Origin: Thermotogae bacterium
Lineage (GTDB): Bacteria; Thermotogota; Thermotogae; Thermotogales; DSM-5069
Direction: 5' to 3'
NCBI GenBank assembly: GCA_003641785.1
Contig: QNAO01000077.1
Location: 1 to 5,432 of the forward strand
DNA length: 5,432 nt
Made by a program: the position numbers and the translations under genes. The notes beneath the pieces were generated by a model, which had not been told where the DNA came from, ran no database searches, and was given only the letters and a program-made list of their open reading frames with translations. Below are positions 1 through 5,432 of the stretch, piece by piece. The stretch's first letter is position 1. Every line of letters begins with the position of its first letter.

Positions 1-1631
1 AAACCAAAGGGTTTCATAATCACCGAGACCGCTTTACCTATATATGCAGCAAAGGAATGGGAAACATCGCCTTGCACAGGAAAATATGACAATATCCAGA
101 TGATTACAGAAGCGGCAAAGATTATCGTACCCGCCTTGATCAAGAAGTGTTTGCCACGGTTCCACAAATAGAGAACAATGTTTTTCGCTGTGGGAAATCT
201 GTATCTGGGAAGTTCCATGATCAAGAAGGAAGGTTCACCCTTGAAAAGAATTTTGTTGGTAAAGACGGCAGTAGAGATCGATATAAGAATGCTCAAAGCG
301 TACATCCCAAAAACGACTGTTCCTGCGTTATCACGAAAAAAGATACTCGCCAGCAGCAAATAGACAGGGAGCCGGGCACTACATGATATAAAGGGCACTG
401 AAAGAATTGTGACAAGTCGTTCCTTAGGATCCGAGATTCCACGAGTAGACATCACGGCGGGAACGCTACACCCAAAGCCGAGAAGAAAAGACATAAAAGA
501 TCTACCTGATAATTTCAGTGAATACATTATTCTGTCAACCACGAAGGCTGCTCTCGGAAGATATCCGGATTCTTCCATTACACCAAGAATTAGGAACAAA
601 GCAAAAATATTTGGCACAAAGGACAAAACCCCTCCAACTCCTGAAAGCACACCATCGGCAAGAAGTGATGAAATCATTTCAGAAGAAATTGTGCTCTTAA
701 TCAAATTAGCCGCAGCTGTGAACAACCATTCAACCGCATCTGTCAAAGGCTGAACAGTGCTGAACGCGAAGTTGAACGCAAGATACATGAGTGCCAGAAA
801 GATCGGTATGCCGAGGTATTTGTGTGTCAAAACATGATCAATCGCTTCACTCACATTCAACGATTTCTCGCGCTTTTTGACAGCCTCTTTTAGAACGAGG
901 TTTATCATATCGTATTTCTGTCGGGCTATCTTCTCGCCCATTCCCTTGAAAACCGAGAAATCGATTTTCACTCCTCGATTTGAAACAAACTCCATGATTT
1001 CAGGATCGTTTTCGATGCATTTCAACGAAAACCATCTACTGAGCATTCCTGAAAGCTCTATCTGACTCAAACTCTGTCGTACTTCATCAATGGTTTTCTC
1101 AATATCCTCTGAATAGTTGACTCGCACCTGTGCGGCTGGAAGAGAAGCAACCTTAACTATTGTATTTAAAAGATCCTCGATGCCTTCACCTGTAACAGCA
1201 GATGTGAATACAACAGAAACACCCAAGTGCTTTGATAGTTCATATCTGTCCAGTTCAACATTCTTCTTCCTGGCTTCATCAATGGCATTAACAGCCAGAA
1301 TCGCTTTCACTCCCATCTCAACAACCTCGAGAAGTAAGTAGAGACCTTGATACAAATTAAGGGCATCGGCGATCACCACAACCACATCTACAGGTTTATA
1401 CAACAGGTATTCTCTTGCTACCTTTTCATCCAGAGAAAACGAAGTGAGTGTGTAGGTTCCTGGCAGATCAACTATTTCAATCTGCTTACCTTGCCACTTC
1501 CGAACTCCTTCTTTCACCTCGACTGTTACACCCGCCCAGTTCGCAACATACTGTCTAAGTCCTGTCAAAGCATTGAAAAGACTGGTTTTTCCAACGTTGG
1601 GGTTCCCACAGAGCGCCACCTTTATGGCCAT
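1..1631 (-). CDS. feoB: Ferrous iron transport protein B (FeoB), 3' end beyond the window
   Basis: FeoB is the inner-membrane ferrous iron transporter with a cytoplasmic GTPase domain. I read 543 codons from the ATG at 1631, with no stop before the window edge; family members run to about 650-770 residues, so the last 100 or more are outside. The G domain shows G1 GNPNVGKTS (9-17), a G2 threonine in GVTVE (T36), G3 DLPG (55-58), G4 NAID (115-118) and a G5-like TSAV (143-146). A helical regulatory region follows, to about 260. Membrane segments begin near 274. The first gate motif GFGCSVPAVMSTR carries Cys388, and FISCSARLP carries Cys417; both cysteines are typical of the family. WNRGKHFLIKAGTIIF marks the later core, and the second gate half is off the edge. 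The start overlaps the end of feoA by 10 nt (ATGGCCATAA), with TTAGGAG nine bases upstream, so the pair is co-transcribed and probably translationally coupled. Identification is firm. Confidence 0.97.
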   Translation of the reverse strand, partial: MAIKVALCGNPNVGKTSLFNALTGLRQYVANWAGVTVEVKEGVRKWQGKQIEIVDLPGTYTLTSFSLDEKVAREYLLYKPVDVVVVIADALNLYQGLYLLLEVVEMGVKAILAVNAIDEARKKNVELDRYELSKHLGVSVVFTSAVTGEGIEDLLNTIVKVASLPAAQVRVNYSEDIEKTIDEVRQSLSQIELSGMLSRWFSLKCIENDPEIMEFVSNRGVKIDFSVFKGMGEKIARQKYDMINLVLKEAVKKREKSLNVSEAIDHVLTHKYLGIPIFLALMYLAFNFAFSTVQPLTDAVEWLFTAAANLIKSTISSEMISSLLADGVLSGVGGVLSFVPNIFALFLILGVMEESGYLPRAAFVVDRIMYSLKLSGRSFMSFLLGFGCSVPAVMSTRGISDPKERLVTILSVPFISCSARLPVYLLLASIFFRDNAGTVVFGMYALSILISISTAVFTNKILFKGEPSFLIMELPRYRFPTAKNIVLYLWNRGKHFLIKAGTIIFAASVIIWILSYFPVQGDVSHSFAAYIGKAVSVIMKPFG

Positions 1632-2071
1632 TGCCCCACTCTCCTAAGAATTATCCGAGACGCTTCACCACGTCCCAGGCGGAAAACTCCCTGCTCAGTC
1701 CTAACAGTTATAGGAAAAGTACTTATCACCTGTAACTGTTTGCCTATTTCTATTCCTGCAATATTCTGGCGCCTTCTAAATTTACCACCACCGTGAATCT
1801 CCGTAACTATGTAAAACCCAGGTTCACAATCCGAAAGCGGTATGGCTGCTCTCATTACAGTAACTTCGATACAACTGGCATCTTCGTTTCTCAAACTAAT
1901 GAGTTTGCCCATTATTTGGTAAACACGTGGATTACCAAGAGGGGCCTCTCTTACGACTATCACCTGTGCGCCAGGTACAAACCCCAGTCCGAGGAGTCTG
2001 GAGTTAACAGAGTCGCGGGATATTCTTTCAATTCTTGCGGTAGACCCAACAGGAACATCGCTCAAACGCAC
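1622..2071 (-). CDS. feoA: Tandem-domain ferrous iron transport protein A (FeoA-FeoA)
   Basis: A 149-residue cytoplasmic protein made of two FeoA (SH3-like beta barrel) domains. Stand-alone FeoA proteins are usually about 75-85 residues, so this is a head-to-tail duplication or fusion. Domain 1 (about 1-73) has the standard pattern: LSDVPVG near the start, RLLGLGFVPGAQV (25-37), APLGNP (43-48) and a closing strand to about 72. Domain 2 (about 76-144) has PLSDCEPG (78-85), an HGGG turn (93-96), GIEIGKQLQV (106-115), PITV (120-123) and FRLGRGEASRI (130-140). It looks more divergent: the usual RLLxLG stretch reads RRQNIAGIEIG. FeoA is thought to bind FeoB and modulate transport. The start is GTG at 2071, chosen because AAGGGGGTG sits five bases upstream and domain 1 begins at once. 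The stop lies inside feoB, giving a 10-nt overlap. The fold assignment is firm; what the second domain does is unknown. Confidence 0.93.
   Translation of the reverse strand: MRLSDVPVGSTARIERISRDSVNSRLLGLGFVPGAQVIVVREAPLGNPRVYQIMGKLISLRNEDASCIEVTVMRAAIPLSDCEPGFYIVTEIHGGGKFRRRQNIAGIEIGKQLQVISTFPITVRTEQGVFRLGRGEASRIILRRVGQWP
1641..1647 (-). promoter_or_regulatory. Ribosome binding site of feoB, inside the feoA coding region
   Basis: Read on the minus strand this is TTAGGAG, followed by nine bases and the feoB ATG at 1631. It lies within the last codons of feoA and supports 1631 as the true start: the GTPase P-loop follows within ten residues, as is usual for FeoB. Confidence 0.75.
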
Positions 2072-2076
2072 GGGAG

Positions 2077-2085
2077 CACCCCCTT
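2077..2085 (-). promoter_or_regulatory. Ribosome binding site of feoA (decides the GTG start)
   Basis: The minus strand reads AAGGGGGTG, one mismatch from the ideal AAGGAGGTG, followed by CTCCC and the GTG at 2071. No ATG lies at a suitable distance, so this site fixes the start. Its outermost base is also the last base of the palindrome at 2085-2105. Confidence 0.75.
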
Positions 2086-2105
2086 ATTGAGACTAATTCT
2101 CAATA
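2085..2105. promoter_or_regulatory. Fur-type operator candidate (perfect inverted repeat)
   Basis: TATTGAGA and TCTCAATA form a perfect 8-bp inverted repeat around a 5-base centre. Its core (2088-2102, minus strand TGAGAATTAGTCTCA) matches the classic 7-1-7 Fur box TGATAATNATTATCA at 11 of 14 defined positions. It lies 14-34 bases upstream of the GTG start of an iron-uptake operon, where an iron-responsive repressor would be expected. That a Fur-family protein binds here is inferred; no regulator gene is in the window. A DtxR/MntR-type protein is a less likely reader, because the core lacks the usual TTAGG/CCTAA halves. The same bases could form a hairpin in the feoA mRNA next to the ribosome binding site. 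Confidence 0.62.
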
Positions 2106-2116
2106 TTACCATAGTT

Positions 2117-2145
2117 TTGTTACCTCGTAGAAGCACCTTTGTTAA
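2117..2145 (-). promoter_or_regulatory. Possible promoter for feoAB
   Basis: On the minus strand TTAACA (2140-2145) stands 17 bases before TAACAA (2117-2122). The -35 is a good match and the -10 a weak one. Transcription would begin near 2109, placing the palindrome (2085-2105) just downstream, which suits repression by blocking. An alternative -10 is TAATAT (2103-2108), but it has no clear -35. Treat as a candidate only. Confidence 0.3.
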
Positions 2146-2220
2146 TAATACTCTTTATATGCACCTTGAAAACATGTTTGCTCAAGTTATTGCGATAGAA
2201 TAGACTCAGGTGGGAAAACA

Positions 2221-3915
2221 ATGGATAAGCACACGAAAGCCAAGCTATTTCCAAAAGAGCCCGGAATCTATATATTTTACGGCAAAGACAGAGAGTACTT
2301 ATATGTAGGGAAAGCCAAGAACCTGCGCGCAAGACTGCTTTCATATTTTCGCACATCAACACACAAGACCAACTCGAAGATTAGATCACTCCTGAGTGAA
2401 GCAACTGATATCGATTTCACGATAGTATCTAACGAACGAGAGGCTCTTCTTCTCGAAGCTTCCTTGATATTTGAGCATAAACCAAAATACAACGTGCTTC
2501 TTAAGAACGCGGAATATTACCCCTACGTTGAAATAACCGCTGACGAGTATCCAACTGTTAGAATATCGAGGAAAAGAAGCCGCACAAACAGCAAGTACTT
2601 CGGACCGTACACAAGTGTTGGGTTCATCAGGAATCTAATCGAGTTTCTGCAACAGATACATCTGTTCAGAACATGTCAAACAACTCTCAGCAAAGTAAGA
2701 AAACCGTGCATGAATTTCCACATGCACCGATGTTTGGCCCCGTGTCGAAAAAATGAATACATTAATCCCAAATTTTATCAAAAAATGGCGATAGAACCCC
2801 TCATAGAATTTCTGAATGGAAAAACAGAGAAAACAATTCAGTTGATAAGAGAGAAAATGATCAAGCATTCAAGAATCCTCGACTTTGAAAATGCTGCGAA
2901 GTACAGGGACATGTTGTTCAAATTTGAGGACATAATGGCTCGTCAAGGTGTCGTAGTCGATCAAAGATATAACTTTGATGTCATAGCAAGAAAGAGCCGT
3001 ACTTACGTTGTTTTTCGAATTCGCGGAGGACATGTGATCTCGAAACTCGTCTATGAGCTTGATTCACCCTTTATGAGAAATTTTCTGTTCAACTTCTATT
3101 TGGTTCAGAAGAATGACATTCCACCTTCTGTTATAGTTGAAAGAGGTGTGAAACATTCTGTGCTTGGAGATAAGGTTTACGTTGGTACTCCCAGAGACGA
3201 TGTTGAACTGGATCTGCTGAAAAAAGCCAAAGAAAACGTGGAAACTCAATTTTCCATTCGAGAGTTAAACAAAAAGACTATTCAACAAATGGCAGAATCA
3301 CTGAAACTCTCCAGACTTCCACAACATATAGAAGGAATCGATATAGCTCACATTCAAGGAGATACAACCATTGGATCTGTTGTTGTCTTCAAAAACGGCA
3401 CACCGGTTAAGAGTGAATACAGGCACTATAATTTTGGCAACAGAAAAATTGACGACTATGCGACAATCGAATTGCTGGTCAAGAAAAGGTACTCGAAACA
3501 CCCCGTACCAGATCTGATACTTGTTGACGGTGGTTTGGGCCAGTTGAACTCTGTCATCAAAGCCCTGAGATTTCTGAATCGGAACGCTGATGTGGTAAGT
3601 CTGGCAAAAGCTCAGGAACGGGTATTCACCCGCCACGGTGAACTGAACTTCCCACAGAAAAGTCTTATTTTACGAGCTCTGGTTCGTATACGGGATGAAT
3701 CTCACAGGTTTGCAAACACTTTTCACAAAAAATTGCGAACCAAGAAGCTGCTTTCTTCTAAACTCGACCAAGTGCCGGGAATTGGCCCAAAACGAAAAAA
3801 ACAGCTCATCGAAGCCTTTGGAAGTTTGGATCGCTTGAGAAACGCATCACCAAGTCAGGTAGCACAGATTCTAAAAAGCAAGAAACTTGCGGAACGTATC
3901 TTTTCCTATTTGTGA
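2221..3915 (+). CDS. uvrC: UvrABC excinuclease subunit C
   Basis: UvrC is the nuclease of bacterial nucleotide excision repair: with UvrB bound at a lesion it cuts 3' with its N-terminal domain and 5' with its C-terminal domain. The 564 residues fit the family (about 557 in Thermotoga maritima, from memory). The GIY-YIG nuclease spans about 12-95, with GIY (15-17), YVGKAKNLRARL (28-39, Arg38), catalytic Glu79 in EALLLEASL and Asn91. Cys152, Cys163, Cys171 and Cys175 match the iron-sulfur cluster ligands. The UVR motif that contacts UvrB is about 202-237 (LDFENAAKYRD). The RNase H-like nuclease shows the triad Asp374 (GIDIAH), Asp436 (LVDGG) and His495 (ESHRF), with the same spacing I recall for the T. 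maritima enzyme. A helix-hairpin-helix with PGIGPKRKK starts near 518; the second hairpin (about 545-564) lacks its usual glycine turn. The ATG follows AGGTGGG by six bases. It appears to head the rightward operon. Confidence 0.98.
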   Translation: MDKHTKAKLFPKEPGIYIFYGKDREYLYVGKAKNLRARLLSYFRTSTHKTNSKIRSLLSEATDIDFTIVSNEREALLLEASLIFEHKPKYNVLLKNAEYYPYVEITADEYPTVRISRKRSRTNSKYFGPYTSVGFIRNLIEFLQQIHLFRTCQTTLSKVRKPCMNFHMHRCLAPCRKNEYINPKFYQKMAIEPLIEFLNGKTEKTIQLIREKMIKHSRILDFENAAKYRDMLFKFEDIMARQGVVVDQRYNFDVIARKSRTYVVFRIRGGHVISKLVYELDSPFMRNFLFNFYLVQKNDIPPSVIVERGVKHSVLGDKVYVGTPRDDVELDLLKKAKENVETQFSIRELNKKTIQQMAESLKLSRLPQHIEGIDIAHIQGDTTIGSVVVFKNGTPVKSEYRHYNFGNRKIDDYATIELLVKKRYSKHPVPDLILVDGGLGQLNSVIKALRFLNRNADVVSLAKAQERVFTRHGELNFPQKSLILRALVRIRDESHRFANTFHKKLRTKKLLSSKLDQVPGIGPKRKKQLIEAFGSLDRLRNASPSQVAQILKSKKLAERIFSYL

Positions 3916-3922
3916 GGTGATC
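3914..3922 (+). promoter_or_regulatory. Ribosome binding site deciding the TTG start at 3926
   Basis: GAGGTGATC is a near-perfect anti-16S match that overlaps the uvrC stop codon (TGA, 3913-3915). With the GAGG core eight bases before TTG 3926, it favours that codon. The ATG at 3935 would be 17 bases away, too far. The in-frame start at 3887 lies inside uvrC and would add 13 uncharacteristic residues. Confidence 0.75.
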
Positions 3923-3925
3923 ATT

Positions 3926-4378
3926 TTGAAGTATATGCCATATCTGCTGCTGATTCTTGGAATGGTATGCACGGCAATTGGATTTCTCTGGCTTGCGGGA
4001 TACGGGGTAATATTGTACGCAGCACCATTGCTCAAGGACGTGTTAGATATAACCTTTGAAACATCCAAATGGATGCTGTTAATAACGATTTTCACAATTT
4101 CAAGTGGAATCTGTTTGAGCTTTTACATCGTGTCAAAGGCAACAGAAGGAAATTACACACCCTTTCTATCTTCTGCTGTGATCTGCAGTGGTTTTTCACT
4201 TTCCCTTCAACTCTTCAGAATGATTGTCAATGGGTTCTCCTGGGTTGGAATCGAACTGCTCGGCGAAGCTGGAAGAGTCAGAATCATGACAGCAGCTTCT
4301 GCCGGCATACTGCTTTTTACATGCTTCTTCTTTGTAACGACTCTCGTTATTCTGAGAGAGGAGTTCATAAAGCGTTGA
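3926..4378 (+). CDS. Uncharacterised four-helix membrane protein
   Basis: I do not recognise this 150-residue protein. It is strongly hydrophobic, with four probable membrane helices at about 5-34, 49-69, 79-101 and 120-143. Short charged loops lie between them (37-48, 70-76, 108-119), and the tail REEFIKR is basic. Positive charges at the N-terminus, second loop and C-terminus suggest both ends are cytoplasmic. No catalytic motif, metal-binding cluster or transporter signature is visible, and there is no cleavable signal peptide. The TTG start at 3926 is set by the GAGGTGATC site. The gene begins ten bases after the uvrC stop and its own stop overlaps the tmcAL start (TTGA), so it is surely co-transcribed with both. 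A link to DNA repair or tRNA modification is not shown by the sequence. Reality as a gene is supported by spacing, ribosome site and an intact hydrophobic pattern; function is unknown. Confidence 0.85.
   Translation: MKYMPYLLLILGMVCTAIGFLWLAGYGVILYAAPLLKDVLDITFETSKWMLLITIFTISSGICLSFYIVSKATEGNYTPFLSSAVICSGFSLSLQLFRMIVNGFSWVGIELLGEAGRVRIMTAASAGILLFTCFFFVTTLVILREEFIKR
4356..4363 (+). promoter_or_regulatory. Probable ribosome binding site of tmcAL
   Basis: GAGAGGAG lies within the last codons of the membrane-protein gene, 11 bases before the TTG at 4375. The spacing is slightly long, so re-initiation by ribosomes finishing the upstream gene at the TTGA overlap may also contribute. Confidence 0.5.
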
Positions 4379-5432
4379 ATGTTGCAGGGATAGTTGCAGA
4401 GTACAATCCCTTTCACAACGGCCATCTCTATCACATGGAATCAGCAAGGAAAATTACTAACTGTGAAGCTGTCGTGGTGGTTATGAGCGGATCCTTTTGT
4501 CAAAGAGGAGAGCCTGCTATTATAGACAAGTTTTCAAGAGCGGAAGCTGCTTTGCAATGTGGAGCTGATCTTGTTCTTGAACTTCCATTTTGTTTTGCGG
4601 TGCAAGATGCAGGGGGATTTGCAAAAGGTGCGGTATCTCTGCTGAGCAGAACCGGGGTCGTAACTGATATTGTCTTTGGAAGCGAATCGGGGAACTTGGA
4701 GGCACTCTCAAAGATGGCTCATGTTTTGGTAAAACAACCTCCACCGTTTCCCGAATTGATACACAAAGAACTCAAGAAAGGTTTATCCTTTCCCAATGCC
4801 CGCAAAAAAGCTCTCCTTGCTTTCTTCCAAGCTACTTCCGAGTTGAATCCACAGGATGTTCTATCAATAGAGAAATCCAACGATATTCTCGGACTGGAAT
4901 ACGTGAAGGCTCTCATTGAATTGTCACTATCGATGAAACCTCATGTTGTAAAGAGAGTTGGGGCTAACTATCTCTCCTCAAAGTTTTCAGGAACGTTTTC
5001 GAGTGCTACCGCAATCAGGGAATCAATTTTGTGTGGGAGATGGGACAACGTTTCTCAGAGTGTTCCAGAGAAAAGCCTCAATATCATTTTACGAGAACTG
5101 AACGAGGGGCGAGGTCCCGTTGCTCTGAGAAACATGGAATCCTTGATTCTCAGCTCATTGAGACTTAAATCGAGGCGCGAACTGGAAAACATCTATGGAT
5201 TCTCAGAAGGTCTTGAGAAGCGTTTCATCAAATGCGCAGCTAAGGCAGGAACGTTGGAAGAATTTTTCAAATGCGTGAATTCAAAACGATTCACTCTCAG
5301 TAAGATAAAGCGACTATCCTTGTTTTCTTTTTTTAACCTTGATAGGGAATTTATGGAAAAATCGAATAAAGAAGGTCCACAGTACCTCAGAGTCTTAGGC
5401 TTCAACACTAAGGGGCAAAATCTCCTTTCTAA
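4375..5432 (+). CDS. tmcAL: tRNA(Met) cytidine acetate ligase (TmcAL), 3' end beyond the window
   Basis: TmcAL (YlbM family, formerly 'nucleotidyltransferase-like') activates acetate with ATP and acetylates the wobble C34 of elongator tRNA(Met), giving ac4C and helping accurate AUG decoding. I read 352 codons with no stop before the window edge; family members are about 400-430 residues, so the C-terminus is missing. The nucleotidyltransferase signature is GIVAEYNPFHNGH (5-17) with the HxGH box at 14-17. Other family landmarks are MSGSFCQRGEPA (37-48), ADLVLELPF (64-72), DIVFGSE (about 98-104), SNDILGLEY (168-176) and SATAIRE (210-216). The start is TTG at 4375, overlapping the previous stop as TTGA. 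No other start codon allows the invariant GIVAEYNPFHNGH to sit at the extreme N-terminus. It is the third gene of the uvrC operon. Identity is firm; activity on tRNA is inherited from studied homologues. Confidence 0.95.
   Translation, partial: MNVAGIVAEYNPFHNGHLYHMESARKITNCEAVVVVMSGSFCQRGEPAIIDKFSRAEAALQCGADLVLELPFCFAVQDAGGFAKGAVSLLSRTGVVTDIVFGSESGNLEALSKMAHVLVKQPPPFPELIHKELKKGLSFPNARKKALLAFFQATSELNPQDVLSIEKSNDILGLEYVKALIELSLSMKPHVVKRVGANYLSSKFSGTFSSATAIRESILCGRWDNVSQSVPEKSLNIILRELNEGRGPVALRNMESLILSSLRLKSRRELENIYGFSEGLEKRFIKCAAKAGTLEEFFKCVNSKRFTLSKIKRLSLFSFFNLDREFMEKSNKEGPQYLRVLGFNTKGQNLLS

Larger units (their letters stand above)
2072..2220. other. Divergent intergenic control region between feoA and uvrC
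   Basis: This 149-bp AT-rich spacer separates the starts of two divergent operons and must contain both promoters. The feoA side holds the palindrome and a possible promoter. On the uvrC side I see isolated hexamers, TTGAAA (2166-2171) and TAGAAT (2196-2201). They are 24 bases apart, too far for a normal pair, so no uvrC promoter is called. The uvrC ribosome binding site AGGTGGG (2208-2214) lies six bases before its ATG. No small gene is supported here. Confidence 0.7.

Noticed and set aside
409..753. A 114-codon plus-strand open frame opposite the FeoB membrane core.
   Set aside because: It is antisense to highly conserved FeoB gate motifs and its product is low in structure-like pattern; coincidental.
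2166..2201. TTGAAA and TAGAAT as a promoter for uvrC.
   Set aside because: The 24-base spacing is well outside the usual 16-18, so the pair is not a credible promoter.
1347..2203. Long plus-strand open frames (149 and 136 codons) opposite feoB and feoA.
   Set aside because: They lie antisense to two firmly identified genes, have no plausible ribosome sites, and their proteins show no family features. The composition is that of a reverse-frame shadow.
2072..2220. A riboswitch or small RNA gene in the divergent spacer.
   Set aside because: Only one short hairpin is visible, with no multi-stem fold or known aptamer core; the palindrome is better explained as an operator.
3298..3636. A 112-codon minus-strand open frame inside uvrC.
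   Set aside because: It is antisense to the UvrC RNase H-like catalytic region (Asp374, Asp436), which fully explains the conservation there.
3887..3925. An upstream ATG extension of the membrane protein, overlapping the end of uvrC by 29 bases.
   Set aside because: There is no good ribosome site before 3887, whereas GAGGTGATC at 3914-3922 is placed well for TTG 3926.

Overview
This 5.4 kb window looks like chromosomal DNA from a thermophilic member of the Thermotogota, in the Thermotoga/Pseudothermotoga range. The evidence is the UvrC protein: its overall length, the spacing of its Asp-Asp-His nuclease triad and its sequence all fit the Thermotoga maritima family member as I remember it. 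Other hints are strong Shine-Dalgarno sites, frequent GTG/TTG starts, and very tight gene packing with overlapping start and stop codons. The lineage is inferred; no rRNA or other marker is present.

Layout. Positions 1-2071 are a minus-strand iron-uptake operon: a tandem-domain FeoA (1622-2071) followed, with a 10-nt overlap, by FeoB (1631 to the left edge, 3' end outside the window). Positions 2072-2220 are a 149-bp divergent control region. It holds a perfect 8+8 bp inverted repeat that fits a 7-1-7 Fur-type operator just in front of feoA. Positions 2221 to the right edge are a plus-strand operon of three genes. These are uvrC (nucleotide excision repair nuclease, complete), an unrecognised four-helix membrane protein of 150 residues (TTG start, Shine-Dalgarno overlapping the uvrC stop), and the gene for tRNA(Met) cytidine acetate ligase TmcAL (TTG start inside the previous stop as TTGA, 3' end outside the window).

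How the genes work together. FeoA and FeoB form one ferrous iron uptake system: FeoB is the GTPase-coupled membrane channel, and FeoA is its small SH3-like cytoplasmic partner, present here as two fused copies. The operator-like palindrome suggests repression when iron is plentiful. The rightward operon combines DNA repair (UvrC), an unknown membrane protein and tRNA wobble-base acetylation (TmcAL). These share no obvious pathway, so the arrangement may only reflect co-transcription.

No RNA genes, mobile elements, CRISPR arrays or convincing terminators were seen. There is no gene-free stretch over 300 bases. I found no clear sign of a new multi-gene system. The best leads are the unknown membrane protein, the double FeoA and the operator/hairpin in front of feoA.
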